Positions 1 through 6,354 of a stretch of 7,445 nt of DNA are shown one piece after another; the first letter of the stretch is position 1; the number at the start of each line of letters is the position of its first letter. The DNA is from CAZAIO01 sp964485235 (GTDB taxonomy: Bacteria > Chloroflexota > Dehalococcoidia > GIF9 > UBA5629). A program made the translations under genes and the position numbers. Under the pieces are notes generated by a model, which was given only the letters and a program-made list of their open reading frames with translations, made no database searches and was not told the DNA's origin. The DNA is taken from assembly GCA_964485235.1 (NCBI GenBank), contig CAZAIO010000124.1, positions 1-7,445 on the forward strand. Direction: 5' to 3'.

Positions 1-2
1 AG

Positions 3-56
3 AAAGTGCTGGAAGAGCCATATAATTCCAGCTCGACCGGATTCTTCGGGCAATAG
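3..56 (+). CDS. Possible C-terminal tail of an upstream gene (partial)
   Basis: The window opens inside a frame that is open from base 3 to a TAG at 54-56. It reads KVLEEPYNSSSTGFFGQ, a composition more like a real protein end than the two other forward frames, which stop at 25 and 69. Seventeen residues are too few to name a family. The following ABC operon begins 58 bases later on the same strand, so this could be the preceding gene of that operon (for example an adaptor or regulator), but that is inference from position only. Confidence 0.3.
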   Translation, partial: KVLEEPYNSSSTGFFGQ

Positions 57-114
57 CCGGTGGCGATAGAGGTAAAAGCAGCAGTAGACTATAGAGAAGG
101 TTGAGTTAAGTGAA

Positions 115-861
115 ATGATAGAGAGCAGCACTAAAAAAGATGAGTCGTCGGTTGCACAGAAATATCAGATATCGTTAACCAATACTTCCAAAATATACCA
201 GATAGGGCAGATAGAGGTTAAAGCACTCAACAATGTCTCGCTCGATATCATGCAAGGCGAATTCATCGTGTTGCTGGGACCGAGCGGATCGGGCAAAACG
301 ACGCTTCTCAATCTTATCGGAGGACTGGACACGCCCACATCAGGTACTATCGTGGTAAACGGCATAGATATCACCAGGCTCAATGCTGCTAAACTAACCG
401 AGTATCGCCGCACGCAGGTTGGCTTTGTATTTCAATTTTTCAACCTTATTCCGACACTCACGGCAAAAGAGAATGTTGAATTTGCAGCCGAGCTTTCAAA
501 AAAACGCCGTTCGGCAGATGAACTCCTTCGGGAAGTCGGTCTAGGTGAACGTACCGATCATTTTCCCAGCAAATTATCCGGAGGGGAAAACCAGAGAGTA
601 GCCATCGCCCGTTCGCTCGCTACCGATCCGGAAATTCTGCTTTGCGACGAACCTACGGGCAGTCTTGACTTTGAGACGGGAAAACTTATCTTCAAATTGC
701 TCAGGACATTGAATGAATCAGAGCGGAAAACAATAATAATTGTCACACATAACGCGCCGGTCGGCGATATTGCCGATCGTATAATACGTCTCCGTGACGG
801 TAAAATATTTGATATTACGGTAAACGAGCATCCTCTGGACCCTGAGGAACTTAAATGGTAA
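115..861 (+). CDS. ABC transporter ATP-binding protein, LolD/MacB-type
   Basis: This 248-residue cytoplasmic ATPase powers the FtsX-type permease encoded immediately downstream. All nucleotide-binding motifs are intact: Walker A GPSGSGKT (residues 55-62), Q-loop Q107 within a VFQFFNLIPTLTAKENV stretch typical of the LolD/MacB/FtsE branch, signature LSGGENQ (154-160), Walker B ILLCDE (174-179, catalytic E179), D-loop SLD (183-185) and switch histidine H212. About 18 hydrophilic residues precede the usual first strand, slightly longer than compact LolD proteins. The ATG at 115 is the only good start; its ribosome site is weak (AGAAGG at 95-100, about 14 bases away). The 3' end overlaps the permease start as ATGGTAA, so the two are translationally coupled. 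The substrate cannot be told: relatives export lipoproteins, macrolides or antimicrobial peptides, or act as signalling/mechanical transducers. Confidence 0.95.
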   Translation: MIESSTKKDESSVAQKYQISLTNTSKIYQIGQIEVKALNNVSLDIMQGEFIVLLGPSGSGKTTLLNLIGGLDTPTSGTIVVNGIDITRLNAAKLTEYRRTQVGFVFQFFNLIPTLTAKENVEFAAELSKKRRSADELLREVGLGERTDHFPSKLSGGENQRVAIARSLATDPEILLCDEPTGSLDFETGKLIFKLLRTLNESERKTIIIVTHNAPVGDIADRIIRLRDGKIFDITVNEHPLDPEELKW

Positions 862-3317
862 CCATATCAAAGCTGCACAGGAAACTTTTCCGGGATATCG
901 CAGCATCAAAAGTACAATTCGGAGCGGTTATCTTCATTATTCTCCTGGGCGTATGCATGTTCGTCGGCGCCTACGGCGCATATCTTAACCTCGGCAACTC
1001 GTACGAGACCTCCTTTAAGAAACTCGATATGGCAGACTATTGGGTCACGGTCGATTATATCGACCAGAATGCGGCATGGGACCTCAACAATATCACCGGC
1101 GTCACCGCCGAGGGTAGAATTATCAATGATGTTAACATCAATCTGGTTGAGCAGAGCGGCGAGAAAGTCGTAGGTCGGGTGGTCTCGCTGCCGGCTCATG
1201 AGCGCCCCGTACTGAATAATGTCCAGATAGTAGAAGGCAGCTATTTCAGCAACGCTTTTGGCAGGGAGATACTGGTTGAGAAACATCTTGCTGACTACCA
1301 CAAGTTTAAACCCGGTGACTGGCTTACCATCGAGAGGAACGGCAGTCAGGCACATTTCAAAATTGTCGGCATAGTGACCAGTCCTGAATACATATGGGTC
1401 GCCAAGAGCGCACAGGAACCTATGCCCACACCGCGTACATTCGGCATCCTCTTTATGCCTTTACCGACGGCGGAAAATATCTTCGACATGAAAGGCTTAT
1501 ACAATCAACTGACAATCGGAACCGCACCCACTATATCCCATAATACTATAATCACTGACATAAAAGATGTGCTGAGAAAATACAAGATCAGCAGACTTAC
1601 ATCAAAAGATGATCAGTCATCGATCCGCACCAGAAAAATCGACATAATAAGAGGTGTCCGTTCCGCATATCTAGTTGAAAGAAAAGACCAGGTAAGTAAC
1701 AGATTGCTCAAACAGGACCTCGACCAGTTCGCTTCCCTCGCTTTCCTTTTTCCCGTCCTGTTCCTGTCTATGGCTTCGCTTACCATATACGTACTGCTCA
1801 ACCGTTTGATAGAAGCACAGCGTATACAGATCGGACTTATGAGCGCAATCGGTTACAGCAAATCCAAGATATTATTCCATTATCTGGAATATGCACTGAT
1901 ACTGGGCATCGCGGGCTCGATACTGGGTGTAATAGTAGGACATCTTTTGTCCACCGGTATGACCAGTATGTATGCGTCACAGCTCAATATACCGTTCACC
2001 ATAATAAAAATACAATGGGGCACAATATTTGTCGGCCTTATCATTGGCATCACGATTCCGCTTCTTGCCGGGATTTTACCGGCATGGTCCACCATGAGAA
2101 TGCGTCCGGCAGAGGCGATGCGCCCCGCCACACCTTCAACCGGGCACCGGAGCATACCTGAAATCGTTCTGCCGTTTCTGCGTTATTTGCCCTACTTGTT
2201 TAAATTACCGCTAAGAAATGTGTTCCGTAATATACGTCGCAGCCTTTTTATGGCCACAGGTGTAGCATCCGCAGTGATACTTATCATGGTCTCAATGTCC
2301 TTCGTAGACGCCATGCAAAAATCCTTGACCACACAGTACGATGTTATTCAGAAATACGATGCCCGTGTTGTTTTTCAGGGTACGGCACCGGCAACAACCG
2401 CATCATATATAAAAAACATCGATGGAATAGAGAATACCGAGGCAATCCTGGAAATTCCATACCGGATCCGGTACGGAAACGAATCGATCGACTCCAGCGT
2501 AATGGGAATGACACCCGGTTCAAGGATGTATAATCTCATCTCACCGAACGGCACACCTATCGAAGTTGTATCCGGCGGCATCTTGATCCCTCTATCGTTC
2601 AAGGATAGTCTCGGTGTCAAAGTCGGCGATACGGTGGATCTGGAACCGCTGGTCGGAACGGTCGGTGAAACGAAAAAAAAGATTGCCGGTTTTGCGGACA
2701 CCTACATAGGCGGCCAGATATACATGCCTCTGGAGGACGCTCAAAAGATGGTACGCGAACCGGGTGCTGCCACGAGCGTTTTGCTTACATTTAACGGCGC
2801 ACCGTCATTCACGCTTTTAAAGAAACTGTATAATATACCGCAGATCGCCTCGGTAGAGTTCGCCAATGATACCAAGAAACTGATCGATCAGATGATGGGC
2901 TTCTTCTGGGTATTCATCGGGGTGATGCTCGCTATGGGCGCTGCCCTGGGTGCCGCAATTATTTTCAACGGGGTCACAGTAAACGTTCTTCAACGCACAC
3001 GGGAAATCGCCATTATGCGCGCAGTGGGTACGGGAAATATGATGCTCACCGCTATGATTACACTGGAGAACTTAGCTATTGGATTAATCGGCATCGTGAT
3101 GGGCGTTCCGGCAGGAAGGTATATAAGCGAATACTTTTTCAAGTCAATGAGCACTTCCACTGAAGACCTGGTGAGTTTTACGCTCACTATTTTTCCCAGG
3201 ACCTATATCATTGCGATCATCTCTGCCCTGGTAATCCTTCTCATATCCCAGCTACCGGCCATCAGACAGGTTACTCATCTCAGCCTCGCCACAGCAACGA
3301 AGGACTGGGCGGAATAG
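855..3317 (+). CDS. ABC transporter permease with two FtsX domains (820 aa)
   Basis: This is the integral membrane partner of the preceding ATPase. The order seen is: a first membrane helix (about residues 22-45); a large extracytoplasmic domain (about 46-290); three helices of the first FtsX domain (about 293-315, 342-366, 388-412); a fifth helix (about 463-482) opening the second half; a second extracytoplasmic domain (about 483-680); and three helices of the second FtsX domain (about 682-706, 735-755, 783-803). The cytoplasmic coupling segments QRIQIGLMSAIGYSKSKI (322-339) and RTREIAIMRAVGTGNMML (714-731) are clear internal counterparts, so the protein is a tandem duplication of the four-helix MacB-like unit and one chain could supply the whole membrane channel. 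The start is set by GAGGA at 844-848, lying inside the ATPase gene, six bases before ATG. No lipoprotein signal or adaptor is encoded here. The family is firm; the substrate is unknown. Confidence 0.93.
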   Translation: MVTISKLHRKLFRDIAASKVQFGAVIFIILLGVCMFVGAYGAYLNLGNSYETSFKKLDMADYWVTVDYIDQNAAWDLNNITGVTAEGRIINDVNINLVEQSGEKVVGRVVSLPAHERPVLNNVQIVEGSYFSNAFGREILVEKHLADYHKFKPGDWLTIERNGSQAHFKIVGIVTSPEYIWVAKSAQEPMPTPRTFGILFMPLPTAENIFDMKGLYNQLTIGTAPTISHNTIITDIKDVLRKYKISRLTSKDDQSSIRTRKIDIIRGVRSAYLVERKDQVSNRLLKQDLDQFASLAFLFPVLFLSMASLTIYVLLNRLIEAQRIQIGLMSAIGYSKSKILFHYLEYALILGIAGSILGVIVGHLLSTGMTSMYASQLNIPFTIIKIQWGTIFVGLIIGITIPLLAGILPAWSTMRMRPAEAMRPATPSTGHRSIPEIVLPFLRYLPYLFKLPLRNVFRNIRRSLFMATGVASAVILIMVSMSFVDAMQKSLTTQYDVIQKYDARVVFQGTAPATTASYIKNIDGIENTEAILEIPYRIRYGNESIDSSVMGMTPGSRMYNLISPNGTPIEVVSGGILIPLSFKDSLGVKVGDTVDLEPLVGTVGETKKKIAGFADTYIGGQIYMPLEDAQKMVREPGAATSVLLTFNGAPSFTLLKKLYNIPQIASVEFANDTKKLIDQMMGFFWVFIGVMLAMGAALGAAIIFNGVTVNVLQRTREIAIMRAVGTGNMMLTAMITLENLAIGLIGIVMGVPAGRYISEYFFKSMSTSTEDLVSFTLTIFPRTYIIAIISALVILLISQLPAIRQVTHLSLATATKDWAE

Positions 3318-3475
3318 AATATTATCCGAAAGTATCCGGACTCGCATTCAAGATTACGAAGCGTCGTTAAGAATAGCATAGACCGTAGTCAGCTTTATAT
3401 GAGATATATTAATAATGTTGACTATTATCTTTCCCGCCTCTTCTCGTCCCGTAATGCTTTATATTTTTTATAAAG
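3318..3475. other. Intergenic stretch after the permease gene
   Basis: No open frame of credible coding character was found. Visible structure is limited to an inverted repeat TAGTCA (3386-3391) / TGACTA (3419-3424), extendable in RNA by a G-U and a C-G pair, around an AT-rich loop of 23 bases, and the 8-bp inverted repeat that ends this stretch. No GC-rich stem followed by a T-run was found, so the transcript end of the ABC operon is not obvious. Confidence 0.5.
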
Positions 3476-3476
3476 C
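3456..3476. repeat. AT-rich perfect hairpin GCTTTATA-N5-TATAAAGC
   Basis: GCTTTATA at 3456-3463 and TATAAAGC at 3469-3476 pair perfectly across a TTTTT loop. On the minus strand it sits directly on the TAG that ends the decayed membrane-protein frame, the usual place for a terminator. Neither strand has a following T-run and the stem is mostly A-T, so it is at best a weak bidirectional terminator or a relic of one. Confidence 0.4.
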
Positions 3477-3608
3477 TATATGAAGTTCAATTCACCCATA
3501 GTTATCTTCCCGACCATCCAGCCGACTACCATAAACAATGTCACGATAAAGGCATACCGATACCAACCGGTACTGCTTTTATCGGTTAATTAAAAATAAA
3601 GAAGGGTA

Positions 3609-3637
3609 TTGACTACTGCGGGCAGCAGGACTAGGAT
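3609..3637 (+). promoter_or_regulatory. Candidate sigma-70-type promoter for the GNAT gene
   Basis: TTGACT (3609-3614, five of six matches to TTGACA) is separated by exactly 17 bases from TAGGAT (3632-3637, four of six matches to TATAAT). Initiation would fall near 3644, leaving a leader of about 135 bases before the GTG at 3781. It lies inside the decayed minus-strand frame. No transcript data are available. Confidence 0.38.
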
Positions 3638-3770
3638 ATACCGCAAATAATTATTCGCTGCTTTCCGCTTGAGGAGAACCCGGAAGAAGCGATAAACATG
3701 CACAATGCGTTTATAAAGAAATAGATATATTGCTATTCCTGTCGGACCGTAGAGTACCGCTGTGAAAAGA

Positions 3771-3776
3771 AAGGAG
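3771..3776 (+). promoter_or_regulatory. Ribosome binding site that decides the GTG start of the GNAT gene
   Basis: AAGGAG lies four bases before GTG at 3781. The in-frame ATG at 3811 has no such site, and starting there would remove the first beta strand of the acetyltransferase fold, so the GTG is chosen. Confidence 0.7.
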
Positions 3777-3780
3777 TCCC

Positions 3781-4230
3781 GTGGAGAAAAGTGCACTCAA
3801 TATCAGACTCATGAAAGCCGGTGATTTCGATGCCGTGGTCAAGATCGATGAAAAAGTACTCAAATCATCCAGACCGGACTACTATAAGCTCAAGTTCGAA
3901 AGGCTGGTACAATCCGAAGACTATGTGCCGACATCGCTTGTAGCGGAGGAAGATGGAATAGTGGTGGGATTCGTTATGGGAGAGCTTTTCAGGGGAGAAT
4001 ACGGCATCGACAGGGAAAAAGCAACCCTCGATACCATCGGCGTCGACCCGGACCACCAGAATAAAGGCATTGGAGAACAATTGATCAATGAGTTTATGGA
4101 CCATTTGAGAATGCTCGGCGTTCAAAAAGTGAACACTCTGGTTTACTGGAACGACCCCCAATTGATACATTTCTTCAGTGCGAACCACTTTGTTCCGTCT
4201 AAAACTATAAACCTTGAACGGGCACTTTAA
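3781..4230 (+). CDS. GNAT-family N-acetyltransferase
   Basis: This 149-residue cytoplasmic enzyme should transfer an acetyl group from acetyl-CoA to an amine. The N-terminal strand and helix pattern LNIRLMKAGDFDAVVKID (6-23) is typical of GNAT proteins. Motif A follows as IGVDPDHQNKGIGEQL (86-101), whose QNKGIG loop (93-98) is the pyrophosphate-binding Q/R-x-x-G-x-G/A signature. Motif B is represented by the late strand/helix VNTLVYWNDPQLIHFF (117-132) and the closing NHFVPS turn. Length matches single-domain RimI-like enzymes. The substrate cannot be deduced: protein N-termini, small amines or antibiotics are all possible. It appears to be transcribed alone, 463 bases after the ABC operon and 127 bases before the DUF1330 gene. 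Confidence 0.88.
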   Translation: MEKSALNIRLMKAGDFDAVVKIDEKVLKSSRPDYYKLKFERLVQSEDYVPTSLVAEEDGIVVGFVMGELFRGEYGIDREKATLDTIGVDPDHQNKGIGEQLINEFMDHLRMLGVQKVNTLVYWNDPQLIHFFSANHFVPSKTINLERAL

Positions 4231-4284
4231 TCCTGATTCACGAGATAACCGCTGCCTGAAGTCGGTGACACATTAAATATCATT

Positions 4285-4306
4285 TTGCAGTATGTTTATA
4301 CTGAAA
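4285..4306. promoter_or_regulatory. Palindromic operator-like site upstream of the DUF1330 gene
   Basis: CAGTAT (4288-4293) and ATACTG (4298-4303) form a perfect 6-bp inverted repeat around GTTT. After one mismatch, two further pairs (4285-4286 with 4305-4306) extend it to 22 bases. TATACT at 4297-4302, inside the right arm, is a five-of-six match to a -10 hexamer, with only a poor -35 (TTAAAT at 4273-4278, spacing 18). A dimeric repressor bound here would block that promoter. As RNA, the same repeat is only a small hairpin without a T-run, so a terminator for the acetyltransferase gene is unlikely. Confidence 0.4.
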
Positions 4307-4357
4307 CCGCACTATGCACATGACATATAACATATCGAATATTTTCAGGGAGGTCTT

Positions 4358-4672
4358 ATGCCCGGTTATGTAATTGCACATGTAAAAGTAAACGATCCGC
4401 AGGAATACCGTAGCTATATCTTCGGATTTATGAAAGTGATCCAACCGTTCGACGGCAGGGTACTGGTCGCCACGGACGAGTTCGAGATACTTGAAGGTGA
4501 ATGGCCGGAAGGCCGAATAATAGTTATGGAATTCCCTTCAATAGAACGGGCAGGAGAATGGCACAGGTCCGAACAGTACCAGAAGATCGCCGTTCATCGC
4601 CATCAGGCGGCAACCACCAGAATGGTACTTGTAGACGGTTTTTCCGGGCATTATATAGCGAAATCACAATAA
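4358..4672 (+). CDS. DUF1330 family small protein
   Basis: This 104-residue soluble protein matches the DUF1330 pattern: an opening GYVIAHVKVNDPQEYRSY (3-20), a central FDGRVLV (31-37), then ILEGEWPEGRIIVMEFPS (44-61), the W68-H-R-S-E-Q-Y segment, and RHQAATTRMVLVDG (81-94). The family adopts a ferredoxin-like dimeric alpha/beta-barrel fold, similar to Dabb/monooxygenase-type proteins. Its biochemical role is not established and no cofactor is implied by the sequence. The start is clear: an AGGGAGG run (4347-4353) four bases before ATG. It is flanked upstream by the palindrome at 4285-4306 and is convergent with the MFS gene. A short tail (residues 95-104) exceeds the usual family end. Function is left open. 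Confidence 0.88.
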   Translation: MPGYVIAHVKVNDPQEYRSYIFGFMKVIQPFDGRVLVATDEFEILEGEWPEGRIIVMEFPSIERAGEWHRSEQYQKIAVHRHQAATTRMVLVDGFSGHYIAKSQ

Positions 4673-4840
4673 TGGGAATATAAATGAGAAGATGGAACGA
4701 AGCAAGAATGTCCCGGAAGGAAATCGCGGCGTGAGTGATACCGGATGATACTGTTCGTTCTGTTCATTACCGCATTATACCGGCGTACAAAAAACTAATG
4801 TCCAACCGGAAATGATAAAAGTCACGATATCATTATAAAG
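4673..4840. other. Convergent intergenic region between DUF1330 and MFS genes
   Basis: No coding frame of note is present; the longest ATG frame just after the DUF1330 gene is about 16 codons. It contains a two-copy direct repeat, CTGTTCGTT then CTGTTCATT (about 4751-4768), and the motif TACCGG twice. No convincing bidirectional GC-rich terminator is seen, apart from the weak hairpin at the MFS stop. Confidence 0.5.
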
Positions 4841-4852
4841 TCAGACGACTTT
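4837..4852 (-). terminator. Weak hairpin at the MFS stop codon
   Basis: AAAGTC (4837-4842) and GACTTT (4847-4852) pair perfectly around AGAC. On the minus strand the stem contains the last codons and TGA stop of the MFS gene and is followed by ATAATG rather than a T-run. The stem is only six pairs, so this is a possible but poor intrinsic terminator. Confidence 0.25.
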
Positions 4853-6034
4853 GTCCTTTTTTCTCGCTGTCGGGTCCTCAGCCCATATCATTAAAACACC
4901 TGCAAAAACAGTGAGAATAGCAGGCACAAGAAAGGGGATAAAAGTAACTGTTAAATTGCCCGTATATTCGGCGATGTATGTTACGGTGATCGGTCCGAGG
5001 AACATCCCGGTATCACCGATAACACGGTACACTCCCATAGCTGTACCCAGTTTATCCTGAGGTGCAACATCGGCAGGCCAGGCAGCGATGGAACCCTGTA
5101 GACCTGTTGCACAACCATACAACACCATAATAGGAATGAGCCCGCCTATACCTGTTTGAGAGGGAATCAGTATAACCGCAAGCGCACTGAGAAAGAGGCA
5201 ACTCATAATAGGCCATTTTCTACCGATCTTGTCGGAAAGCCAGCCTGAAGGAAAGGTAAGCACGGATGTGCACACGGCCGCAACTGTCAGTAATATACCA
5301 ATCTGGTCTTCCAACATGCCCAAATTCAGAGCAGTAAAAAGAGGGATAAGAGTGGAACGTACTCCCGACCTGAGAAAAAAGAGTGCAAATACCGAAACGT
5401 TCACAAGGAGAAAAGCCCTGTTCGCAAAGACACCCGGAACGTCTTTGAACCGTACTTTTGACTGCGTTTTTCGTTCATGTTCCGCGGTCTCTTTCAATGG
5501 GATTGTTGCCAGCAGACCGCAGACAGCAAAGCCACCGTACACGAAAAAGGGAGCATTGAGACCGAAATGGACCGCGCTGAAACCGCCGATGACAGGGCCG
5601 AAAGATGTAGCGGCAAAAATAATGCCGGAATATATTGACATGAACCGGCCTCTGTATTCACCAGCCGATACCTGCGCTATCCACGTGGTTGCCGCAGTGA
5701 TATATAACGCCGAGCCTATTCCCTGGATAATCCGTCCAAAAATGAACACCAGGTAGTCTCCCGCCATACCCGACAGGATCGAAGAAAGGCCGATAAATAC
5801 CAGCCCGATGACCATTACCCGTTTTTTGCCGATACGGTCCGCCAGCAGTCCTGCGGGAATGTCCACCGCCATACGTGCCAGGGCAAATGACGATACCGCC
5901 CACCCGATAAGCCCCACTGAAATGGAGAATGACAGCGCATATTGAGGGAGAACAGGAGAGATGATACTGAATCCTAGTATTACAAAGCCGGAAACAAGTG
6001 AGAGATTTAAAATAAAAGGAAGTCGCTGTTTCAT
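4841..6034 (-). CDS. MFS transporter, DHA1-like 12-helix exporter
   Basis: The 397-residue inner-membrane protein (from ATG 6034) has the features of proton-driven drug/metabolite exporters. Motif A is GLLADRIGKKR (62-72) between helices 2 and 3, with its half-repeat counterpart GWLSDKIGRK (264-273) between helices 8 and 9. Motif B in helix 4 is R101 followed by QGIG (104-107). Motif C in helix 5 ends SFGPVIGG (144-151), the antiporter signature. A charged central loop (about 181-200, KETAEHERKT...) separates the two six-helix halves. Translation can also be opened 13 codons earlier at a TTG (6071-6073), giving 410 residues, but MKQRLPFILN looks like the natural start; neither has a strong ribosome site. 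It is divergent from the tusA operon. Its leader holds a large inverted repeat (6058-6107). The substrate is unknown. Confidence 0.92.
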   Translation of the reverse strand: MKQRLPFILNLSLVSGFVILGFSIISPVLPQYALSFSISVGLIGWAVSSFALARMAVDIPAGLLADRIGKKRVMVIGLVFIGLSSILSGMAGDYLVFIFGRIIQGIGSALYITAATTWIAQVSAGEYRGRFMSIYSGIIFAATSFGPVIGGFSAVHFGLNAPFFVYGGFAVCGLLATIPLKETAEHERKTQSKVRFKDVPGVFANRAFLLVNVSVFALFFLRSGVRSTLIPLFTALNLGMLEDQIGILLTVAAVCTSVLTFPSGWLSDKIGRKWPIMSCLFLSALAVILIPSQTGIGGLIPIMVLYGCATGLQGSIAAWPADVAPQDKLGTAMGVYRVIGDTGMFLGPITVTYIAEYTGNLTVTFIPFLVPAILTVFAGVLMIWAEDPTARKKDKVV

Positions 6035-6057
6035 ATGTATAGAGCTAGTTGACAGAT

Positions 6058-6107
6058 ATGATACGGATAGCAATGGAGCGGACCATATTGGTAAAGACCC
6101 GTATCAT
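6058..6107. repeat. 9-bp perfect inverted repeat in the MFS leader, with nested repeat
   Basis: ATGATACGG (6058-6066) and CCGTATCAT (6099-6107) are exact reverse complements separated by 32 bases. Inside them ACCA (6082-6085) and TGGT (6089-6092) form a second small inverted repeat. In the MFS direction, the first arm overlaps the end of a perfect TATAAT, and the second arm lies about 25 bases before the ATG. It could be two operator half-sites for one regulator (looping or cooperative binding), or a long stem in the mRNA leader. Confidence 0.6.
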
Positions 6108-6111
6108 TATA
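6106..6111 (-). promoter_or_regulatory. Candidate -10 element for the MFS gene
   Basis: Read on the minus strand this is a perfect TATAAT, about 72 bases before the ATG at 6034. No good -35 lies at 16-18 bases spacing, and there is no extended TGn, so an activator may be needed or the match may be fortuitous in AT-rich DNA. It overlaps the inverted-repeat arm at 6099-6107 by two bases. Confidence 0.38.
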
Positions 6112-6288
6112 TTATGATTGTAAACGTTTGCTTTAACAAAGTCCATAAAAATCAAACTAATCGAACTGACAGCCGGTGCTGTTTCCCCCGTCGACACAGT
6201 GATGCATTTCCGGACAACCACCGAAATGTGACACAGGTTATATTCAACAATTTTTTATCGACTTATAATTCTTTGTAAAAAGCAAAAC
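6112..6288. other. Divergent intergenic region, middle part
   Basis: No coding frame of note was found. Two hairpins are visible. ACAGC (6169-6173) / GCTGT (6178-6182) has a CGGT loop and is followed by TTCCCCC. CATTTC (6205-6210) / GAAATG (6223-6228) can be extended by two G-C pairs after a bulged C. The second hairpin is bracketed by two copies of GACACAG (6193-6199 and 6230-6236). A second TATAAT (6264-6269, plus strand) has no supporting -35. I recognise no known riboswitch class here. Confidence 0.45.
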
Positions 6289-6298
6289 TATCATGATA
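6289..6298. promoter_or_regulatory. Perfect 10-bp palindrome TATCATGATA upstream of tusA
   Basis: The site is its own reverse complement and is centred about 37 bases before the start expected from the extended -10 at 6316-6324. It therefore covers the -35 position, which otherwise lacks a recognisable hexamer. A repressor or a class-II-like activator could bind here. It shares the core TATCAT/ATGATA with the arms of the MFS inverted repeat, which may be meaningful or chance. Confidence 0.35.
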
Positions 6299-6315
6299 AA
6301 TGTTAATATTATATT

Positions 6316-6324
6316 TGATATAAT
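6316..6324 (+). promoter_or_regulatory. Extended -10 promoter of the tusA operon
   Basis: TGATATAAT is a perfect TG-n-TATAAT extended -10, which explains why no good -35 is seen at 6296-6301. Initiation would be near 6331, giving a short leader of about 24 bases that contains the ribosome site AGGGGG (6343-6348), six bases before the ATG. Confidence 0.55.
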
Positions 6325-6354
6325 CTTATTGAATCTGAATATAGGGGGTAATCT

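Larger units (their letters stand above)
3476..3796 (-). pseudogene. Probable decayed small membrane-protein gene with internal stop
   Basis: Read on the minus strand, one frame runs from a GTG at 3794-3796 to a TAG at 3476-3478 and is broken once, by TAA at 3590-3592. The part before the stop (68 residues) contains two hydrophobic helices flanking a basic loop with residues such as YKR and LLKRK. The part after the stop (about 37 residues, including WYRYAFIVTLFMVVGWMVGK) is a third helix in the same frame. Together they would give a roughly 105-residue protein with three membrane spans and a positive-inside pattern. The GTG follows a TGA directly in frame, has no ribosome site, and lies inside the start of the acetyltransferase gene, so the original 5' end appears lost. 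I do not recognise the family. The alternative is chance hydrophobic reading of non-coding DNA. Confidence 0.38.

Noticed and set aside
906..1355. 149-codon minus-strand frame inside the permease gene
   Set aside because: It is antisense to a well-supported permease domain, shows no motif, and its composition follows from the opposite strand.
3865..4188. 107-codon minus-strand frame inside the acetyltransferase gene
   Set aside because: It is antisense to the GNAT motif A/B region, with no recognisable feature of its own.
4501..4683. 60-codon plus-strand frame overlapping the DUF1330 gene
   Set aside because: It is out of frame with conserved DUF1330 residues, lacks a ribosome site and does not look like a protein family.
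5229..5756. 175-codon plus-strand frame inside the MFS gene
   Set aside because: It is antisense to conserved MFS helices; rich in Lys/Pro/Thr with no domain and no ribosome site.
5961..6278. 105-codon plus-strand frame across the MFS start and divergent gap
   Set aside because: It begins antisense to the MFS N-terminus, crosses the promoter and inverted repeats, and has no family-like segments.
6112..6354. Known riboswitch or tRNA in the divergent gap
   Set aside because: I looked for cobalamin-, SAM- and T-box-like conserved boxes and a tRNA cloverleaf; none is present beyond simple hairpins.
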